A DNA stretch of 48,019 nt from Methanomicrobiales archaeon (GCA_025358115.1 JANYKQ010000046.1:1-48019); one strand, 5' to 3'. Counted from the first letter of the stretch, positions 35,545-45,899 are shown. The notes: a model not told the origin generated them from the letters alone. Made by a program: numbers and translations.

Positions 35545-36339
35545 TCAGGTGCCTATCAGCATCTGGACATCGGCATTGACATCATTTCCTGACATCTCGA
35601 TTATGTAATTTCCATCCTGGCGCACCATGAAATACTGGCGTGTGATATCCGAGTAATCGTTTCCAAAACCCTGCTGGTCAAGAACCGCCCGGGATCCCGC
35701 GTTAAGAACTTTTACCTCGAACCATGCCTGGGGGCTGGTCTCGGTTGTATTTACATAATGCTCATTGTTTGTACCTATGGATACTAACCGGTGACGGGTG
35801 ATCTTTACCGGGGTAAGGTTGAACTTGACATACAGGGGTGCGCGTGTAAGTTCATAGGCAAAGTCCACTTTCTGGCCAAAGGAAAATTTCTGGGAGATAT
35901 TATAGATCTGCTCATAATCCTCTTCAAAACGCGGATCCCGCACATCAACGGTACGGGGAGTTGTCTCCTGCACGGCCGGGGTGTCGATGGGTGTTGGCAG
36001 GACCGTCATTACCGGGGCGGGAGTGATTGCAGGAGAAGGGGATTGCGCAACCACATCAGGAGATTTCGGGTTTGTCTTGAACATCGGGAGCCCGACAAAG
36101 TAAACTGCAGCAACGATGGCCAGAACCACCACAATCCCGGCAATAATAAGGGGGGTGCTGATCTTTTTGGGTTGCGGGGAGGCTGTCCCGTAAGAAGGGG
36201 GCGGGTTAACCGGCAGACTGGTTGAACCCGGTTCATCAGGGGCAGCCGGACCGGGAACTTTTTCAACGGGTGTTCCGCACTGTGGGCAGAACTTCTTGTC
36301 AGCGGCAACCTCTGCACCGCAGGATGTACAGAAAGGCAT
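35545..36339 (-). CDS. Zinc-ribbon membrane protein with outer domain
   Basis: This 264-residue protein starts MPFCTSCGAEVAADKKFCPQCG, a two-CxxC zinc ribbon. A Pro-rich segment, one membrane helix (about residues 63-83), a Pro/Thr-rich linker and an outer domain follow. The outer domain reads YEQIYNISQKFSFGQKVDFAYELT and resembles DUF families of methanogen surface proteins. ATG 36339 has GAGGATC upstream; the open frame extends 31 codons further but is not protein-like there. It may sense or bind a ligand; the function is unknown. Confidence 0.8.
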   Translation of the reverse strand: MPFCTSCGAEVAADKKFCPQCGTPVEKVPGPAAPDEPGSTSLPVNPPPSYGTASPQPKKISTPLIIAGIVVVLAIVAAVYFVGLPMFKTNPKSPDVVAQSPSPAITPAPVMTVLPTPIDTPAVQETTPRTVDVRDPRFEEDYEQIYNISQKFSFGQKVDFAYELTRAPLYVKFNLTPVKITRHRLVSIGTNNEHYVNTTETSPQAWFEVKVLNAGSRAVLDQQGFGNDYSDITRQYFMVRQDGNYIIEMSGNDVNADVQMLIGT

Positions 36340-36774
36340 AGATCCTCTTTGGTTCCACAGGTTTGATAGTTTTTCTTTTTGATCCCGGTAACATACACCC
36401 TGATGGAAGTTAATGCCGGAATTATGAAACAATATCCGTAATCTTTTTCCGCATCATGGCCTCTTTTCATGCACGGCGTGGCAGGGACGGTTTATTTTTC
36501 AGTCTTTAAACCGCTGCGGGGACGCGTGTTCGGGAGCGGCAACGTTCACCTCGGTCCGGGGCAGAAAAGCCTCAAGCCCGGTGATATACATGAAAACATG
36601 ATTTTCAGGATCCCGGGTATGACCTTCTCTTTCATTTCGATTCCCCTATGCGGATGCCATGGCCGCTGATCTGACCGTATCTTCCCGGAGCAGGAAAAAA
36701 CGAATTATCTCACCAAAGCAAAAACCGTGAAATGATTACCCCAAAAAATCTCATGAAAGACCGTTAAAAATAAG
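36340..36774. other. Gene-free interval
   Basis: About 430 bases between two minus-strand genes. It should hold the promoter of the zinc-ribbon gene. A 66-codon plus-strand frame at 36469-36669 has acceptable codon use but no ribosome-binding site and no recognisable family, so it is not called. Confidence 0.35.
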
Positions 36775-38118
36775 TTATTCTTCCCGCAGCATCCGGTCCA
36801 TTGCTTTTGCTGCGCTCTTGGCCGCTCCCATGGCAAGGATAACGGTTGCGGCACCGGTTGCCACATCGCCCCCGGCAAAGACCTTCCGCATTAACGTATG
36901 GAACTCACTGTCAACAACAACATTGCCGCGCTTCCCGCGTTTGAGTTCGGGTATTTCACTGATCAGGAGCGGGTTGGGCCCCTGTCCAATGGCGGCAATG
37001 AAGACGTCGGCATCGATCGTGAAATGGCTGCCCTCAATGGGGGCAGGTTCCGGCCTGCCGGACTGGTCGGGGGCACACATCTCCATGCGCACGCATTCAA
37101 CACCGGTAATTCCCTGGTCGCCAAGGATCTTTACCGGGTTGGCACAGAGTACAAATTCAATGCCCTCTTCCTTTGCCCGCCGGGTTTCGGCTTCGCGGGC
37201 CGGGAGATCTTCTTCGCGCCGGCGATAGACCAGCGTGACTTTCCCGCCCAGCCTCCGGGCAACCCGGGCCGCATCCATGGCAACATTCCCGCCACCGGCT
37301 ACTACCACGCGGCTGCCTTTCTTTATCGGGGTATCAAAGAGCGGGAACTGATCAGCATGCATGAGGTTGACCCGGGTGAGGAACTCGTTGGCCGAGTACA
37401 CCCCCGGGAGATTCTCCCCGGGCAGCCCCATGAAATACGGGAGTCCTGCACCCGTGCCAAGAAACACAGCATCATAACTGAGGAGTTCTTTTACCGTGAT
37501 ACTGCGCCCGACAAGATGATTGAGTTTTAACTCAACGCCGAGCGTCAGGACTGCCGCGATCTCTGCTTTTACAATATCCTTGGGGAGACGGAATGCGGGG
37601 ATGCCGTACATGAGCACCCCGCCGGCTGCATGCAGCGATTCAAAGAGCGTGACATGGTAGCCCATCCGGGCGAGCTCGGCAGAAGCAGTCAGCCCTGCCG
37701 GGCCGGCACCGACGACGGCCACTTTCCGTCCCGTTGAGGTTTTCTTCTGGGGTGGCACCATGCCATGCGCCCGTTCGGTATCGGCAACGAACCGTTCCAG
37801 TTCGCCAATTGAGATGGGTTTTTCCCTGACCCCGAGAATGCACTGCTCTTCGCACTGCACTTCCTGGGGACAGACCCGGCCGCAGATAGCCGGCAGCATA
37901 TTCTGTTCCTTGATGATGGCTGCTGCTTTCTGGAAATTACCCGAAGCGATCTCCCGGATAAAGGCAGGGATATCGATACCTACCGGGCAGCCTTTCATGC
38001 AGAGGGGTTTTTTGCACTGCAGGCAGCGTTCCGCTTCAAGCGTAGCTTCACCGGAAGTCATGCCACCGTCGACTTCCTTAAAATCATGAACCCGTTGTTC
38101 AATGTCCCGGTCATGCAT
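36775..38118 (-). CDS. NfnB/GltD-type NADPH-linked flavoprotein (glutamate synthase small-subunit family)
   Basis: This 447-residue protein has an N-terminal four-cysteine iron-sulfur region (CLQCKKPLCMKGCPVGID, then CGRVCPQEVQCEEQC). Two nucleotide-binding folds follow, with VAVVGAGPAGLTASAEL for FAD and VVVAGGGNVAMDAARVA for NAD(P). The family covers GltD, NfnB and SudA. Its pairing with an NfnA/SudB-like gene suggests an electron-bifurcating transhydrogenase or a sulfide dehydrogenase rather than GltD. ATG 38118 has GGTGAT upstream; the frame extends 16 codons further. The start overlaps the previous gene's stop by eight bases. Confidence 0.85.
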   Translation of the reverse strand: MHDRDIEQRVHDFKEVDGGMTSGEATLEAERCLQCKKPLCMKGCPVGIDIPAFIREIASGNFQKAAAIIKEQNMLPAICGRVCPQEVQCEEQCILGVREKPISIGELERFVADTERAHGMVPPQKKTSTGRKVAVVGAGPAGLTASAELARMGYHVTLFESLHAAGGVLMYGIPAFRLPKDIVKAEIAAVLTLGVELKLNHLVGRSITVKELLSYDAVFLGTGAGLPYFMGLPGENLPGVYSANEFLTRVNLMHADQFPLFDTPIKKGSRVVVAGGGNVAMDAARVARRLGGKVTLVYRRREEDLPAREAETRRAKEEGIEFVLCANPVKILGDQGITGVECVRMEMCAPDQSGRPEPAPIEGSHFTIDADVFIAAIGQGPNPLLISEIPELKRGKRGNVVVDSEFHTLMRKVFAGGDVATGAATVILAMGAAKSAAKAMDRMLREE

Positions 38119-38959
38119 GGTGATCACCGCCTTTGCAGGCACAGAGATGCGCATTGTAGCGCTCAAGGGATTCTTTCTCTTCGGGCTGGTATGTGCGGAG
38201 ACGTCCCATTAAGAGATTGAAATCCACCTGGTGGGCATCGAACTCGGGTCCGTCAACACAGGCAAATTTTGTCTCGCCCCCGACAATGACCCTGCAGGAA
38301 CCGCACATCCCCGTACCGTCCACCATCACCGGGTTGAGGCTGACAAATGTTTTGATTGCGGCCGGGCGGGTCACTTCGCAGGTGACCTTCATCATCATCG
38401 CAGGACCGATGATCCAGACTGCATCGACTTTTTCTCTTGCCATAACCTGTTTGAGCAGGTCGGCGGCAAACCCGTGGAAACCTTTGGTACCGTCATCAGT
38501 AGAGATCAGGAGTTCATCGCAGGCTTTTGCCATCTCGTCTTCTAAGATGAGCAGGCCGGCATTGCGGGCCCCGACAATCCCGATCACCCGGTTGCCGGAG
38601 GCTTTCAGGGCACGGGCAATGATCGGAAGGCTTGCCGTACCGACACCGCCACCTACCAGCACACAGGTGCCAAACATGTGCGTCTCGCTGGGCTTTCCAA
38701 GGGGCCCTGCCACATCCAGGACATGGTCGCCGGCCTTGAGAGCAGCGAGATGAGTCGTGGTCTTGCCTATGGTCATAAAAATAACCCGGAACGAATCCCC
38801 GTCAACAGCGGAAATGGTGAGGGGGATGCGCTCACCCTTCTCATCGATCCGGAATATTACAAACTGCCCGGCCTGTGCATGGTGGGCTACGTGCGGGGCT
38901 TTCACCCACATCTGGTACACTTTATCGGCAAGCGGGCCGGCTCTTTCAACTGAATACAA
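38111..38959 (-). CDS. NfnA/SudB-type FAD/NAD-binding, [2Fe-2S] subunit
   Basis: This 282-residue protein is of the PyrK/NfnA ferredoxin-reductase type, with an N-terminal FAD domain and a C-terminal cluster motif DGTGMCGSCR with a later Cys. A TTG at 38959 gives the family-like start MYSVERAG and has AGGAGTGA exactly five bases upstream. The GTG at 38968 falls within the ribosome-binding region and is a poorer choice. It pairs with the NfnB/SudA-like gene. It probably forms the small subunit of an NAD(P)H:ferredoxin- or sulfide-linked oxidoreductase. Confidence 0.85.
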   Translation of the reverse strand: MYSVERAGPLADKVYQMWVKAPHVAHHAQAGQFVIFRIDEKGERIPLTISAVDGDSFRVIFMTIGKTTTHLAALKAGDHVLDVAGPLGKPSETHMFGTCVLVGGGVGTASLPIIARALKASGNRVIGIVGARNAGLLILEDEMAKACDELLISTDDGTKGFHGFAADLLKQVMAREKVDAVWIIGPAMMMKVTCEVTRPAAIKTFVSLNPVMVDGTGMCGSCRVIVGGETKFACVDGPEFDAHQVDFNLLMGRLRTYQPEEKESLERYNAHLCACKGGDHHA

Positions 38960-39025
38960 CCCTGTCACTCCTCGTAATAATGGTAAAATTCCAGGTGAAT
39001 CCGGAATACTGGTTATAAATTTCCA

Positions 39026-40657
39026 TTACAATCGCTTAATCTTACGCACCCGGACTGCTACCCCGCGTTTTGAGCGGAGCATCTCATCCGCCGGCATAGC
39101 GGCCCGCCCGGTTGCAAGGGCACGCGCACCCACGACCAGCACTTCATCGCCATCCCGGATATCCGGGTCTGCCCGCATGACACCGGGTGTCAGCACATCC
39201 CCTTCGGGAATGAAATCATCTATATAGACCCGGTAGCCTTCCGGAACCAGGTTCCAGCCGTCGATAGTCGGGCGGAGCATGCCGGTGCCGGTATCAATCG
39301 AGAAGAGCTGGAGATTGTTCCGGCTGTAGAAGACCTCCGGGAAATGTCCCCGCAGGGTACAGCCCCTGGTATCGAGATCGATATTGAACTGGTACGAGGC
39401 CATGCCGTGAAGCCGGTCATCCTTGAACCTGCGTTCCCCCGCAAGGGCACTGTCGAGTGCATTGAGGGCGGTATCGCTGGTCGGGTGCTCCTCGCAGGTG
39501 CATTCGAGCGTGATACCCGCTGCCTCGGCTGCCTGCCGGGCAACTTTTAAGGCCCCGCCTTCGAGATGGGCAATGATGCGGCGGTAAGGATGGCGCTTGA
39601 AATATCTCGTGAGGATGCTGCCAATAAAGGCGCACTCCTCGGCATCCCAGTACCCGGTAACGGGCACATCATAGTGTCCTGCCGGGTATATGGTCTCGAG
39701 TTCGCGGGGCACAAGGCCAAGCGGGGAGGTGACGATCAGTTCGTGGGCCCTGCCGCCAACTGCCATCTGGAAACGCTTGTGGGTCTGGGAGAGCGAGTAG
39801 GGTTTCCGGGCCGAGCAGGGCAGGAGGACGGCCACATCAGTTTTTGGCGGAAGATACCGGGTGAGCACGCGTTCGGCGAACCTGCGGACTTCAACCCGCT
39901 GCATGGAATCGCCGGAGTTTGCCCGCATGACACCGCTCCGCCCTACCGGCTGGGCCTTGTCCATGAACTGGTACTGGTTGTCCAGGTGGCGCATGATGGC
40001 TACCTGGTTTGCACTCATCCGGCACCGGGACTCAATGAGATCCCGCAGTTGGCCGAGCTCAATAAAGCGGGCAATAAGAGCCAGTTCCTGACGGAGGGCA
40101 TTCCGGTTGTGCTCCCTGAGATCCTTTGCCATGCATCCGGCACAGGTGCAGATACCTGTAGTCATCGCATCGGCAGTAAATTCACCGTCAGCTGTGCAGA
40201 AAATCCCCTGCGCTGACTTAAGGTCAATGCCAATAAAATCGAAGAGGTCAAAGCCCGAGTAGCAGAGAATTGCGGCAGTTGAAGGGATGGCAGCCGCCGG
40301 TGCGTACCATGCGGTATCGGACGGCGTTTTGTTCTTTAAGCCTACCAGCCAGTCCACGTAATTCCGGGGATTGGCAAAAGCGGTCTGCCAGTTGGCCACA
40401 ATCACGCAGTCGCCACTTACAGCAGTATTGTCCAGCTGGGGATGGATGGTGACCGGCATTACGCCCATTGCCGGGGGAAACTGCCGGGCTACGGCAGCCG
40501 GGGCACAGACCGGCATATTGGCGTTTTCCATCCTGCCCAGCGCAGGAAAGAGCGCTATCGTATCGGTTGCCGCCGGGAGTTTTAGTTCCGTACCATCGTG
40601 CCGTAAGAGGCCGGTCCGGGCAAGCCCGTCCCTTTTACGGATATTAAACTGGCTCAC
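39026..40657 (-). CDS. arcS: Archaeosine synthase ArcS
   Basis: This 543-residue enzyme modifies preQ0 at position 15 of tRNA toward archaeosine after TgtA has inserted it. It has the CxCxxC-type motif CTCAGCM, the ArcS signature [18 protein letters not shown], and a C-terminal PUA RNA-binding domain ending [12 protein letters not shown]. The frame extends upstream to 41176 inside tgtA, but that part is not protein-like. GTG 40657 has GAGGTGC upstream and overlaps the tgtA stop by 14 bases. Confidence 0.93.
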   Translation of the reverse strand: MSQFNIRKRDGLARTGLLRHDGTELKLPAATDTIALFPALGRMENANMPVCAPAAVARQFPPAMGVMPVTIHPQLDNTAVSGDCVIVANWQTAFANPRNYVDWLVGLKNKTPSDTAWYAPAAAIPSTAAILCYSGFDLFDFIGIDLKSAQGIFCTADGEFTADAMTTGICTCAGCMAKDLREHNRNALRQELALIARFIELGQLRDLIESRCRMSANQVAIMRHLDNQYQFMDKAQPVGRSGVMRANSGDSMQRVEVRRFAERVLTRYLPPKTDVAVLLPCSARKPYSLSQTHKRFQMAVGGRAHELIVTSPLGLVPRELETIYPAGHYDVPVTGYWDAEECAFIGSILTRYFKRHPYRRIIAHLEGGALKVARQAAEAAGITLECTCEEHPTSDTALNALDSALAGERRFKDDRLHGMASYQFNIDLDTRGCTLRGHFPEVFYSRNNLQLFSIDTGTGMLRPTIDGWNLVPEGYRVYIDDFIPEGDVLTPGVMRADPDIRDGDEVLVVGARALATGRAAMPADEMLRSKRGVAVRVRKIKRL

Positions 40658-42098
40658 AGCGCACCTCACAACCCGGAACTTCCTGCCGCAGGATGGCTTC
40701 CCACCGTTGGCTGCACGAGACAACGACATGGCAGTCCGGGTGACTTTCAACAAGGGCCCGGATGCCCCGGCATCCCTGCCGGACCATGGCATCGTCCCAC
40801 TCAGGGATCTCACTCTGGCCAACCGGGAAGGTCTCTTTGAGTTCTTTGGGATACGGGCCGAACGGGGGCTTGAAGAGGAGCGTGTCGCTAAACTCCTCCC
40901 GGGCACCGCCATCGAATGCCACCAGCACTTCCTTACCGAGCCGGAGCCTTCCGAGCTGCTGCTGGTACCGGAGCACTTCTGTCCGCTGGCAGCTCTCATC
41001 ACCCCGGTAGAAGAAGCGACGCTTGGAGGTCCGGTCGGTCTTCTCGAGTTCAGCGTTATGGAGCAGCAGCGCCCGGTAACCGGCGAGCAGCTGCGGGTGG
41101 CCCCGGCAGCGCTCGTCCACCAGTTCCCAGAGCGAGCCGTCAAAGATTGCGTGCCGGATGCGGGCGATCTCGGCAAGAGTCACGTGCAGGTTGTGGAGGG
41201 CCAGCAGGCGGTCGCGCTGCGGGGAGGTGCGGAGTTCTTCGACCGTGTGGGTCCGACAGACATTGCAGGCACAGGGAAGATCCGAAAGTTCATCGATCTT
41301 GTAACTACCATGCGTGGTCATGTAGCGGCCTTCCTTGGCATAGAGGGCGTACGCGGCCGAGTCGAAGAGATCGCAGCCCATTGCGGTTGCAAGGGCAAAC
41401 ATGGACGGGTGGCCGGCCCCAAAGAGGTGGACGCAGGCCGAGGGTGAAATTGTCCGCTTTGCCGCCATGACGACACTTACGAGATCCCGGTACCGGTACT
41501 GCTCCATGATGGGAACCACAGCGCCGATCGGGCAGAAGGTAAAACCGAGAACGGTCACTTCCTTTCCCGCCCGTTCCCGCAGGTCCTCAAAGATCCCGCC
41601 CTGGACCGGCCCGGCAATGGGTGCATCCTTGCCAAAGACCTGCTTTGCCTCGGCCAGGCGCCCCATCGTGATCGCGAGTTCTCCTTCAGCGGTCTGCCGG
41701 TCGGCTGCAGGGGAGGTGGGGATATCGAGCGGCACCCAGATGTCGCTTTTGATATCGCGCTGGAACGAGAGGGTCTCGGTGTTGGTGATCGAGACTTCGC
41801 CATACACGGACAACTGGAATGAACCCGAATCCGTCATGATGACGCCGTCAAAATCCAGGACCTTGTGCAGACCCTCGGAAAGGGCGCGTTGACGGTACTG
41901 CTTGCTCTGGGAAAAGATGTAGGCATTGGTGATGATCGCCTCAACGCCCATGTTCCGGAGTTCTTTGGGGGTGACGAGCTGGAGGTGGGGGTTGATGACC
42001 GGGAGCAGTGCGGGAGTCTTTACAATCTTTTTACCAACGGTCAGCTTCCCGCAGCGGCCGGCCATATCGCTGTACAAACTTTCAAATGATATCCCCAT
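40644..42098 (-). CDS. tgtA: tRNA-guanine(15) transglycosylase
   Basis: This 484-residue enzyme exchanges guanine 15 of tRNA for preQ0, the first committed step of archaeosine formation. Motifs are the catalytic-Asp segment [10 protein letters not shown], the second Asp in VPLDIPT, and a zinc site CACNVC with LHNLH. It lacks the PUA domain, which is carried by the downstream ArcS. GAGGGTG lies before the ATG. It overlaps arcS and follows the AMMECR1 gene by 43 bases. Confidence 0.96.
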   Translation of the reverse strand: MGISFESLYSDMAGRCGKLTVGKKIVKTPALLPVINPHLQLVTPKELRNMGVEAIITNAYIFSQSKQYRQRALSEGLHKVLDFDGVIMTDSGSFQLSVYGEVSITNTETLSFQRDIKSDIWVPLDIPTSPAADRQTAEGELAITMGRLAEAKQVFGKDAPIAGPVQGGIFEDLRERAGKEVTVLGFTFCPIGAVVPIMEQYRYRDLVSVVMAAKRTISPSACVHLFGAGHPSMFALATAMGCDLFDSAAYALYAKEGRYMTTHGSYKIDELSDLPCACNVCRTHTVEELRTSPQRDRLLALHNLHVTLAEIARIRHAIFDGSLWELVDERCRGHPQLLAGYRALLLHNAELEKTDRTSKRRFFYRGDESCQRTEVLRYQQQLGRLRLGKEVLVAFDGGAREEFSDTLLFKPPFGPYPKELKETFPVGQSEIPEWDDAMVRQGCRGIRALVESHPDCHVVVSCSQRWEAILRQEVPGCEVRCEPV

Positions 42099-42141
42099 GT
42101 GGCACCCTCAGATAGTGCCTGTATATGTGCGCTCAAAGAGG

Positions 42142-42708
42142 TTAAACGGTTCCCTTCCTCTCGGTAAAGATCTGGCCTTCAAAGGTCATGAGCTCGACAT
42201 CCTTTCTTGTCCAGCATCTCCCGGGAAGGCCGGCCTTGGTGCAGGTATGGTCCAGGAAGGTGGTGCTGTCCCAGCCGTACTCGGTTGCAACCTGCGGGAG
42301 CAGGAGGCCGCTGGTGCCCATTCCACGGATGATCAGCCCGTGCTTTCCGACAATGACCTGTGCCGGGCGTTCTGCCGGATCGCACAACAGGGGTACCGGT
42401 ACCGTCAGGATCGTTACCTCGAGATCGATATGGCCCAGTTCCTCCCGGGATACGGCCGGGAAGCGGGGGTCTTCAAGCGCTGCTGCCTTTGCGGCATACT
42501 CAATGGCTCCCCCAAGCGGCATGACCGGGTACGGCAGACCAATGCAGCCCCGCAGGTCGCCATCCCGGGTGAGGGTGACAAAAACGCCGCGCTTGCTGGA
42601 AAAGACCGGTGTGAGCCGGATATCGGTCTTTGGTTTTTTTGCAACAACATGTTCGAGTAGCTCGCGTGCAAGCCGGATGGCGAGTGTTCCTTCTTCTGCT
42701 GTCAGCAT
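42142..42708 (-). CDS. AMMECR1-domain protein
   Basis: This 188-residue protein has the family hallmark LRGCIG (in GDLRGCIGLPYPVMPLG). It is found in all three domains of life; its biochemical role is unsettled, and a link to RNA or radical enzymes has been suggested. ATG 42708 has GGAGTGA five bases upstream, so it is preferred over GTG 42723. It is the first gene of the tgtA-arcS group. Confidence 0.92.
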   Translation of the reverse strand: MLTAEEGTLAIRLARELLEHVVAKKPKTDIRLTPVFSSKRGVFVTLTRDGDLRGCIGLPYPVMPLGGAIEYAAKAAALEDPRFPAVSREELGHIDLEVTILTVPVPLLCDPAERPAQVIVGKHGLIIRGMGTSGLLLPQVATEYGWDSTTFLDHTCTKAGLPGRCWTRKDVELMTFEGQIFTERKGTV

Positions 42709-42839
42709 GTCTTTCACTCCCACGTATTGACTCTGCTTAGCGCAGGTTGGATAACAATGTATCTGTGAGCTTTAGGAAAACTCCAATTCCTGCAGGAATA
42801 AATCATAACGAATAAAGATAAGCAAAAGAATTCATCAAC

Positions 42840-44120
42840 ATGGCCAACGACCACAGACATTTTTTTGTTTCGGTTCCTCTGAACGGGAAACCCGGGCTCG
42901 CGCGATTATCAGATTATGGCATTGTTCGGAAAATTACTGTGCTTCTGGCACTCTGCGTGATGATCATAGGGATCTGTCCCCCGGCAGCAGCGGATGACTG
43001 TATTCAACCCGTAGTTACACTCTCTCCTGCTAATTCTAATGGAGAGATAGGTTCCGTTCTTTCCTTTACTGCCAGTACCCAGAATCCTTGTCCGAATTGT
43101 GATTATTCGTTCAGGATTGTAAAGACCTGGGATGAGTTAGGTAACTGGGCATATAACCAGAATATTCCTTTAGGCAATAATGACATCAGCCCTGTTGACC
43201 GTAATATAATGGCTCATGGATTTACTGACGTAGGGATGTACGAAGTCCATGTTACGGTAACAAATCCATCAACCTGTACCCCGGCATCCCAGGGAGAGGC
43301 AGTTGCGGGTCTTGTGATTGCCCGTCCGCAAACTCCCATCGGTTTTAATGGTGCCTGTTCAGACCCCCTTTCCGTAGGGGCTGATGTTATTCAGTCATCC
43401 CAAACCAGTGAGATTGGATCATCCACTCCCCCTTCCTGGACCGCATACACTTCGGCTGCCTGCTATGACTGCTATTATACATGGAGTGTCTGGAAAATAA
43501 CTCCGGATACCTGGGTGCCGTATCCCTCTGCCGGTAACAATGAATGGTTGATGGCGGGAACTGGCGGAAGGGCTCCGTTCACTTTCCGGTTCACAGAACC
43601 CGGGGACTATAAGATTAACGTGAAAGTAGCAAATCCCACGCAGTGCCCGAATTCCGGCTGGTACACCTCAATGACTGCTATCCATCACGTGACCGCCCCG
43701 GCCGTGGGAGGACAGCCCTCCGACCCGCTGGTTATCTCTCCGGTTGCCCTTGAAGTACCTGCGACCGGGACCCCGGGAACCACACCCGCACCAACATCGG
43801 CTGTCACCCAGCCCCAGGTCACCTACACGGCAATTCCCGGAACCACCCAGCCGGTTGCCACCATCCCGCAGGGCACCTTAAGACCGACTGGACAGGCAAC
43901 CGCCCAAATATCAGTTACACCCGCCCCGGCTTCTTCTTATGGCACAGACAAACAGGCATCCGTAGCAGCTCCCGTTGTGACGACAGCGGCTCCGGGCGGC
44001 TCTGTTCCGGCTGCCCCGACAACCGCAGCTCCCATGACAGCCACAACACGTGCGCCGGGATTTGCATTCGCCGGTGCTCTTTGCGCTGGTTTGGTTGTCC
44101 TTGTCCTGCGCAGGAAGTAA
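42840..44120 (+). CDS. Cys-rich PKD-like surface protein with PGF-CTERM-like tail (copy 1)
   Basis: This 426-residue exported protein has a signal segment (about residues 30-51), then two copies of a domain built on CxxC followed by an aromatic strand: CPNCDYSF (from Cys84) and CYDCYYTWSVWK (from Cys208). Each ends with an F-x-EPG-x-Y-like strand and NP-x-x-C. A Thr/Pro-rich linker leads to TTRAPGFAFAGALCAGLVVLVLRRK-type tail: PGF motif, helix and basic end. That matches archaeosortase-processed proteins. It is a paralog of the next gene. Confidence 0.78.
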   Translation: MANDHRHFFVSVPLNGKPGLARLSDYGIVRKITVLLALCVMIIGICPPAAADDCIQPVVTLSPANSNGEIGSVLSFTASTQNPCPNCDYSFRIVKTWDELGNWAYNQNIPLGNNDISPVDRNIMAHGFTDVGMYEVHVTVTNPSTCTPASQGEAVAGLVIARPQTPIGFNGACSDPLSVGADVIQSSQTSEIGSSTPPSWTAYTSAACYDCYYTWSVWKITPDTWVPYPSAGNNEWLMAGTGGRAPFTFRFTEPGDYKINVKVANPTQCPNSGWYTSMTAIHHVTAPAVGGQPSDPLVISPVALEVPATGTPGTTPAPTSAVTQPQVTYTAIPGTTQPVATIPQGTLRPTGQATAQISVTPAPASSYGTDKQASVAAPVVTTAAPGGSVPAAPTTAAPMTATTRAPGFAFAGALCAGLVVLVLRRK

Positions 44121-44129
44121 TCATCAACC

Positions 44130-44138
44130 TTTTTTTTT
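44130..44138 (+). terminator. T-tract terminator, copy 1 of surface protein
   Basis: Nine Ts start ten bases after the stop. The bases between stop and T tract (AATCA then CAACC) closely match those after the second copy, as expected from tandem duplication. Confidence 0.5.
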
Positions 44139-44236
44139 ATAATTGAAGTATTTCAGGTAACTTGTTTTTCCTGTACGTCGTATTTCGGCGTAAATAAATC
44201 CAAAGGACCTTCACGTTACCAGGAACGGAGCCTGGC

Positions 44237-44310
44237 ATACCGGGTATAATACCGGTATCCGTACGAGCTGAAGGCCGATAAGCCCGGACGATAATTTCAG
44301 AATATTTAAA
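44237..44310 (+). promoter_or_regulatory. Promoter region of copy 2 with inverted repeat
   Basis: ATACCGG (44237-44243) and CCGGTAT (44252-44258) form an inverted repeat with an eight-base spacer. A TATA-like ATATTTAAAG lies at 44302-44311, placing transcription start near the ATG at 44334. The repeat may be an operator; this is inference. Confidence 0.4.
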
Positions 44311-44333
44311 GCCTTTTTATGATATCTATCATT

Positions 44334-45899
44334 ATGGTTTTTCTCCTGCGACTACCTGTTTTTCCTGCATTGCACCATCGTCCATCCCTACCTGCATCCT
44401 GCTCCCGTATTTCCCTTGCCGGAATTTTTGCCGTTTTCCTCCTGTTCCTTGTTACCTGCATACCCCTGGCATCTGCGGAGGATTGTGGCAACACGGAAGT
44501 TGCATTTACATCGGCACCAGCAACTGCAGGACCATACCCGACCACTGTTGAGTTCAGGGCACAGGCTAATAATTGTCCGAACTGCCACTGGCAGTGGACG
44601 ATTAGCCGGGCTGATAATGCTGTGCCCGAGGTAAAATATTACAATGAGGGGTATACCTATCATGCATTTAACCGGCCCGGCCGGTACCTTGTTGATGTGA
44701 CTGTATACACAAGGGAGAGGTGCCCGGCATACAAGGGAACATCCCATGATCAGCGGGAGATAGAAATCACCGGCCCTCCCCTTGGTTATGCCGGGGCCTG
44801 TCTTTACGTGGACGGTGGAGAAGTAACCCCGCGTGAGGAGAGAGGCGAGATTGGCATCAGCCCGGAGTTCCTTGTCAGTTCCCCGGGTTGTATTGATTGC
44901 AGGTATTCATGGCAGGTGCGTGAAGTGGATTACCCGGAAGATGGCAGCGGCAGGTATGCGGTTATCCGGGATATTTCCCTGGATGCCGGGGATGTAAGCT
45001 CGTACCGGAATAACCAGCGGTTCGCTCATAATTTCCGAGAACCGGGAACGTACGAGATCACGAGCATCATTAAAAATCCCCTCTCCTGTCCCGAGGATCT
45101 TCCGGGGCAGTGGATTTCAGGATCCCAGAAAGAAGCCGTTGCCTATTACCGGGTCAGTGCCCCGGACTCTTCCCATGGGGTCAACGGGGTCTGTGATGAT
45201 CCGGGATCGGTTGAGGTAAACCAGGTTTGGGAATATTCCCATGTAGGATCATCCCCTGTTCCGTACTGGAATGCAGAACCTGCGTTCACCTGTCGTGACT
45301 GTGTCTATACCTGGAGCATCTGGAAAATGCAGGACACCTTTATTCCGGTCCCCCTTGACAGCACGGACCTTATTTCACAGAACGGGAAAACTACGCTCCA
45401 ACATTCTTTTACCGAACCCGGGGACTACAAAATTTATGTGAGGGTGGAAAATCCCCCCGAATGCCCGACAACCGGTTCGTATCGCCCGTACACCCCGGCA
45501 TCGGTCCTGCATCATGTCCTGCCTCAGGCCGATGCACCATCCCAGTCAACCGCTGATGCAGTATCCCCGGTACCGAAATCCTCAAAGGCCGAATCCTCAC
45601 CTACCGTGACTGCAACCCAGTCTCCGCAGGTTACCTACACGGCAATTCCCGGGGAAAGCCCGCTGGCTGTTCCCCTTCCGCAGGATACCCGGGGACAGGC
45701 AGTTCAGCCGGCCGGGACACCTGCTCCCGGCTCTGCCGGTACTATTAACCCGGCATCCGGAGCAGTACCGGGAGTTACGACGGTAGCACCAGGCGGATCA
45801 GGTTCTGTTGCTCCTCAGGGAACAACACGGGCGCCCGGCTTTGGTTTTTCACTTACGCTCTGCGCCGGGTTGCTCATCCTCATCCTCCGCAGGAAGTAA
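44334..45899 (+). CDS. Cys-rich PKD-like surface protein with PGF-CTERM-like tail (copy 2)
   Basis: This 521-residue exported protein carries three copies of the domain seen in copy 1, with CPNCHWQW, CIDCRYSWQV and CRDCVYTWSIWK. The third is almost the same as the second domain of copy 1 (FTEPGDYKI). The linker shares PQVTYTAIPG with copy 1, and the tail is RAPGFGF, a helix and RRK. The first ATG is 44319, but ATG 44334 lies about 27 bases after the TATA box and suits a leaderless mRNA. It probably binds a surface ligand; the function is unknown. Confidence 0.78.
   Translation: MVFLLRLPVFPALHHRPSLPASCSRISLAGIFAVFLLFLVTCIPLASAEDCGNTEVAFTSAPATAGPYPTTVEFRAQANNCPNCHWQWTISRADNAVPEVKYYNEGYTYHAFNRPGRYLVDVTVYTRERCPAYKGTSHDQREIEITGPPLGYAGACLYVDGGEVTPREERGEIGISPEFLVSSPGCIDCRYSWQVREVDYPEDGSGRYAVIRDISLDAGDVSSYRNNQRFAHNFREPGTYEITSIIKNPLSCPEDLPGQWISGSQKEAVAYYRVSAPDSSHGVNGVCDDPGSVEVNQVWEYSHVGSSPVPYWNAEPAFTCRDCVYTWSIWKMQDTFIPVPLDSTDLISQNGKTTLQHSFTEPGDYKIYVRVENPPECPTTGSYRPYTPASVLHHVLPQADAPSQSTADAVSPVPKSSKAESSPTVTATQSPQVTYTAIPGESPLAVPLPQDTRGQAVQPAGTPAPGSAGTINPASGAVPGVTTVAPGGSGSVAPQGTTRAPGFGFSLTLCAGLLILILRRK

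Noticed and set aside
36469-36669. 66-codon plus-strand frame
   Set aside because: Codon use is acceptable but there is no ribosome-binding site, promoter or recognisable family.
40371-41447. Plus-strand 358-codon frame
   Set aside because: Antisense shadow of arcS and tgtA in GC-rich DNA.
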